Source: Eubacterium sp. (lineage in GTDB: Bacteria > Bacillota > Clostridia > Lachnospirales > Lachnospiraceae). From it: a DNA stretch of 50,581 nucleotides. A program made the position numbers and the translations under genes. The stretch is from positions 1 to 50,581 of the forward strand of contig JAGABX010000115.1 in assembly GCA_017614395.1 (NCBI GenBank). The letters are read 5' to 3'. The notes beneath the pieces were generated by a model. That model saw only the letters and a list, made by a program, of their open reading frames with translations. It searched no databases and was not told where the DNA came from. The stretch's first letter is position 1, and every line of letters begins with the position of its first letter. This document shows positions 48,101 through 50,581 of the stretch, piece after piece.

Positions 48101-49517
48101 CAGATATGTATACGCCGCCACCTTTAGGAGCTGAATTGTTCTTTATTTCTCCTGCCGTCATGGTAAAAATACCATCATCAATATACACAGCCCCGCCTTC
48201 AAAATCAGCAATATTTCCTGCTATGCTTCCTCCGTTCATAGTGAAATCGCCATCATCTATATACACGGCCCCACCATAATACCCGGCATGGTTTTCTGCT
48301 ATGCTTCCTCCGTTCATGGTAAAACTGCCGCTGTATTGATATACAGCCCCACCGTTATCACCGTTTCCACCGATCAGCTCACCTCCGGAACCGGTGTCAT
48401 TAATTGTCAGGCTCCCGCCATTTATTTCAAAAAGGCTCCCTACTTTGTTTCTTCCGTTAATTGTATTCCCTTTCAGATCGATCGTAACTCTTTTTCCTTC
48501 AGTTATGTTAATTGTCGAATCTTCGTCGTCTGCTTCCACATCACCATCCAATTCTATGCTGATTGTCGAACCGGTGGCTTTTTCGATGTTTTTCTTAAGT
48601 TTTTTCCATGATGTTTCCGTCCCGAATACTGCCTCACCATCCTCTTCAATAATACCTTTATTTCTGTCATCAGAAAAGAAATTATCAACAGATCCATGTC
48701 CGGAAAGTCCCTGTGTGATAACTGTATTCGAATATTGGTCCTCACCAGTGACACCAACATATGTTTCATCATCCAGATCATCGGTTACATAAATATAACA
48801 AGAGCTCTTAAGATAAACATTCGTATCACCATTATCCTTTATCACACAATGTCCACTCAATGAAATGCTATTGTCACAATAAACACCACCGCCTATCTTC
48901 CCACTCCCATTCTCCACACCATTATGTGTGATACTTCCACCATTCATCCTGAAAGTCGCACCACCAGCAACATATACGCCACCACCATGCTGTCCCCCGA
49001 AATTATGCTCAATACTCCCACCATTCATCGTGAAAGTCGCACCACCGGCAACATATACACCGCCTCCCTCTTCGCTTCCGTTACCACTGATGCATCCACT
49101 GTTCATGGTAAAGCTGGCATTACTCCCGTTATCAGGCTCAACGCATATCCCGCCTCCTGATCCTGAACTTCCGCCTGTTATATTGCCTCCACCTGCAGTG
49201 TCCTTCAAAACCAGCGTACCTTTTACAGTGATAACCGAACCATTTTGGTCTCCATCAACGGTGTGCCCGTTCAGATCAAGCGTTACTGTCTCTCCGGCAG
49301 GCACAACGATATACATATCATCATACTCAGAATGGGTGATATTTCTGTCCAAAGTGATTTCGCCACCCGCAGCCATAGCTGTTTTGAGTTCTTCCCAGGT
49401 CGTCGGATTTGCTGCTGCGCGAGCGACCGGAACCACGCCATCCGGCACCACACCTGAAATAAGCGCAAGCGAAACCGCAAACGCGATAACTCTTTTAATA
49501 ATTCCCCATCTTTTCAT
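45144..49517 (-). CDS. Giant secreted beta-helix/adhesin-like protein with C-terminal BspA-like module
   Basis: 1457 residues. Signal peptide 1-~35 (basic start, VIAFAVSLALISGVV, ...ARAA). Two right-handed beta-helix modules (~40-290 and ~300-620), each opening with a TWEELK/SWKKLK segment and an LDLNGHTV- or IDLKGNTI-type strand, then repeated rungs of the form FTMNGGSI..N....GGGVY. Next come Ig/InlB-like and MBG-like modules, a Gly/Ser-rich then Pro-rich linker (~1030-1115), a ~150-residue block of short KPDGT/NADGST repeats, and a basic C-terminal half-LRR (GTFKNLAKKATILIKA...) like BspA-family tails. Likely surface adhesin or polymer-binding protein; no LPXTG seen. AAAGGA lies 9 bases before the ATG. 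No terminator recognised before the 33-bp array. Confidence 0.88.
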   Translation of the reverse strand: MKRWGIIKRVIAFAVSLALISGVVPDGVVPVARAAANPTTWEELKTAMAAGGEITLDRNITHSEYDDMYIVVPAGETVTLDLNGHTVDGDQNGSVITVKGTLVLKDTAGGGNITGGSSGSGGGICVEPDNGSNASFTMNSGCISGNGSEEGGGVYVAGGATFTMNGGSIEHNFGGQHGGGVYVAGGATFRMNGGSITHNGVENGSGKIGGGVYCDNSISLSGHCVIKDNGDTNVYLKSSCYIYVTDDLDDETYVGVTGEDQYSNTVITQGLSGHGSVDNFFSDDRNKGIIEEDGEAVFGTETSWKKLKKNIEKATGSTISIELDGDVEADDEDSTINITEGKRVTIDLKGNTINGRNKVGSLFEINGGSLTINDTGSGGELIGGNGDNGGAVYQYSGSFTMNGGSIAENHAGYYGGAVYIDDGDFTMNGGSIAGNIADFEGGAVYIDDGIFTMTAGEIKNNSAPKGGGVYISDYGSFIMKGGSIESNKADEQGGGVFYKGGSFSLSGSPVIGNNTVSDISNNVYLEYENVLTIAGALSSTASISINAGNYDPEESRIYGWEVTDGLSGNGSIDNFSSDYDSEKLCLAYDGEVKILTENDKHTISVNDTADWLYDSSINYTDAFEGTEVIVRFSLNDGYDVKNVEYSIGYYDTREATYVSGSTGGIYVYKFTMPDDYVDVTINATRLMSCEGISAELSGFIYYTGSGLKDTICNYISVYDDAYGIIPLDADTHYTVTSFKKDGKVVADPVEIGTYTAVITGIPENGYSGSKEFSFTVDKGLYGEKEVSGKAKAGTAGTVDLYTVLDSGYESAEITSSLTDESILSSASIDNGKLNFAFKNGVSAGDSERVEITVVSTNYEDYTITATFTVTEKDVPVVIVEPITATYSGQPIGSSMIRGTATVGDTPVEGNWTFRGGTTFTNVADSGIKTVIFTPSNMDAYETVETTLALTINRASVSGSPIYTKITTSGKNLGDATLELGTLSPDGGVIAWDDPVETVVTQGTAYGWTYSPGNNNYQVKTGSIVLWENSGSGGSGNSGDSGNNGDSGNDGGSGTGSGNTGGGSYSGGGSSGGGSGGSGSGSGTAGELEPSSPTPSADPNTGAEPVPSSAPAPSAGPAPETSPTPGTEPGASPAPTIVEQSTETVNNPDGSTTTTTTTLDSEGTRTTGTETVRKDGTVEVTSEVLKNDGSTEKTTELTKPDGTVEKTGEIRNADGSTEDSRETIKPDGSSVKTVDIVRADNTTVHEDIRTTATGRETSRILETAPSGNTILTEQVTQPSGDFSKVAVETTYKKDENGNILGVSITIQTEQKTGNITQKASFEVLNLGNTKQKPSFEAMKTGNSSTKFAANVSQMKTVALKELTTTSKSGEIIIPKTVKADGEIYTVTVLEKGLLKGNKKKPKKLLIKASGITKIAKGTFKNLAKKATILIKANKKDFKRIRNLVRKSGIGKGVKIHKA

Positions 49518-49587
49518 CTCGAATCATCCTTTCTTTCAGTTTTGTCCTTCACTTTGACATTCGCTGTAGAGCAACGATGTATTTTAT

Positions 49588-50581
49588 TTACCGTTTCCGC
49601 GCAATTACCAGTAACTCCTTAGCCTTCAAATCATCTTGCGATAAGGCTTCATCAAAATGTCCGGCACGAACCCGGCGAACCTCATCTACATGAAACCCAA
49701 CTTCCTCAAGCATAGATACAATCTCTTTTTCCCGATATCTCTTGTCTCGAATTACATATTCCGCAGACAGATCCCCATCCTCGACAAACTGCTCCTTTCT
49801 GTAAACCAGTCCCGATTCGGAATCCAAAACCATATACCGCGGGTCAAAGACGTCCCCCGTATTCTGCATGATCCTGATCGGCTCAAGCCTAAAAAGCAAA
49901 GATGGGTCTTTCGCAACATTGCCCTGATGATCCGGCCTGATCAGCCGGCTGGTCAATTCCATATTCATTACAGATAGAAAAAGTAAACCGCCATCAATCA
50001 GATGATTAAACGCTTCGAGAATGATCTCTCTGTTGCTCTCCTCATCCGGATAAGATCCTACCACATCATACAAAGCAAGTACTGCATCATATTTATCCTG
50101 TAATACGGATATATTGTCTTTCGATACCACATTTACCACATCAAAGTTTGGTTGATTATCGATATTGCTTGATAATTCTCCGGCGATTTGGATATTATTG
50201 TCTGCAAAATCAATACCATGAACGTTATAACCTCGTTGGGAGAGTTCTATGGAATGTCTCCCTCTGCCACATCCCAAATCAAGAATGGTGCCATCCGCTT
50301 TTCCATAAACGTCCAAAAACACATCCATCTCATTTGCGGTTCCTTGCATCCATCCCTGGTCTAAAGACATTCGACTATACGCGTTCATCAGCTTGTTTTC
50401 CGAAAAACGAATGGATGGTAAGAACTTGTCCCTAACCAAACCATCATCCAGCGGTTGCCCGCTAAACACAAACGCAAACCATTCATAGCCAGGCTTTATC
50501 TCACCCAATCCCATTGACTCAACTCTTTCAGGCGTCACTACCGACGAATAGTCCACATAAAAATGGGAATTAATCCGGGAT
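49588..50581 (-). CDS. Class I SAM-dependent methyltransferase, 5' end outside window
   Basis: The reading frame is open to the window edge, so the true start is not visible; a GTG at 50556 is an internal alternative. The Rossmann methyltransferase signature is clear: ILDLGCGRGRHSIELSQRGY (motif I) and NVHGIDFADN (motif II), with DAVLALYDVVGSYPD as the post-II region and HLIDGGLLFLSVMN. The substrate is unknown. About 100 residues precede motif I and may continue into a further N-terminal part beyond the window. It ends 70 bases before the giant secreted protein gene, on the same strand. Confidence 0.85.
   Translation of the reverse strand, partial: SRINSHFYVDYSSVVTPERVESMGLGEIKPGYEWFAFVFSGQPLDDGLVRDKFLPSIRFSENKLMNAYSRMSLDQGWMQGTANEMDVFLDVYGKADGTILDLGCGRGRHSIELSQRGYNVHGIDFADNNIQIAGELSSNIDNQPNFDVVNVVSKDNISVLQDKYDAVLALYDVVGSYPDEESNREIILEAFNHLIDGGLLFLSVMNMELTSRLIRPDHQGNVAKDPSLLFRLEPIRIMQNTGDVFDPRYMVLDSESGLVYRKEQFVEDGDLSAEYVIRDKRYREKEIVSMLEEVGFHVDEVRRVRAGHFDEALSQDDLKAKELLVIARKR

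Overview
This looks like a chromosomal core-plus-accessory segment from a Gram-positive, low-to-mid GC member of Clostridia, most likely a Lachnospiraceae-type gut or rumen anaerobe. The evidence is the clostridial gene order (B12-type radical SAM / RNase G / L21 / Prp / L27 / Obg / NadD-YqeK / RsfS), an L27 with the Prp-cleaved N-terminal extension, a DUF5688 protein, lysine-rich Big2-type secreted proteins and strong AGGAGG ribosome binding sites. No prophage, transposase, CRISPR array or rRNA operon was seen. Nearly everything is on the minus strand. Only the rqcH tail, a PHP phosphatase gene (1-1243) and an ABC-F gene (37537-39699) are on plus.

Layout by position. 1-1.3 kb: rqcH C-terminus overlapping a PHP hydrolase gene. 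1.4-9.5 kb: a 1460-residue membrane protein with a long repetitive acidic/proline tail, ligA, an RluF-like pseudouridine synthase and an anchored protein of unknown function. 9.5-15 kb: tRNA-Arg(CCG), a DUF5688 gene, then the ribosome-assembly block rsfS, nadD-yqeK (fused), obgE, and separately rplU-prp-rpmA with its own strong promoter and structured leader. 15-25 kb: a probable operon running from a zinc-ribbon membrane protein and a Cys-rich mini membrane protein through a TIGR03960-type radical SAM protein and RNase G into two tandem secreted M13 metallopeptidases, closed by a strong terminator. 25-31.3 kb: a secreted S41-type peptidase, a MurJ/SpoVB-type flippase, ybeY, phoH and rpsU (a 58-residue gene). 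31.4-37.3 kb: an LD-carboxypeptidase, a chemoreceptor, alr and nnrE-nnrD. 37.5-45 kb: ABC-F ATPase, a C1-like lipoprotein peptidase, purine nucleoside phosphorylase, hemW and an AAA+/DUF4143 ATPase. 45-50.6 kb: a 1457-residue secreted beta-helix protein and a methyltransferase cut by the window edge.

Functionally the window combines translation quality control and ribosome biogenesis (rqcH, rluF, rsfS, obgE, L21/L27/S21, prp, ybeY, rng, ABC-F), cell-wall work (alr, LD-carboxypeptidase, MurJ-like flippase), metabolite repair (nnrE/nnrD, nadD) and a large secreted proteome (two M13, one S41, one C1-like peptidase, one giant adhesin-like protein).

The least explained signals are non-coding. A hairpin repeat family (13.7 kb and 29.9 kb) has a conserved core, a compensatory base change and element-specific outer arms, one of which includes the phoH stop codon. 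An exact 33-bp tandem repeat carries ACAT-N4-ATGT palindromes abutting the -35 box of the AAA+/DUF4143 gene. The flippase leader contains mutually exclusive hairpins ending at its ribosome binding site. Three promoters share a spacer/-10 block. All calls come from reading the sequence; no database or folding program was used.
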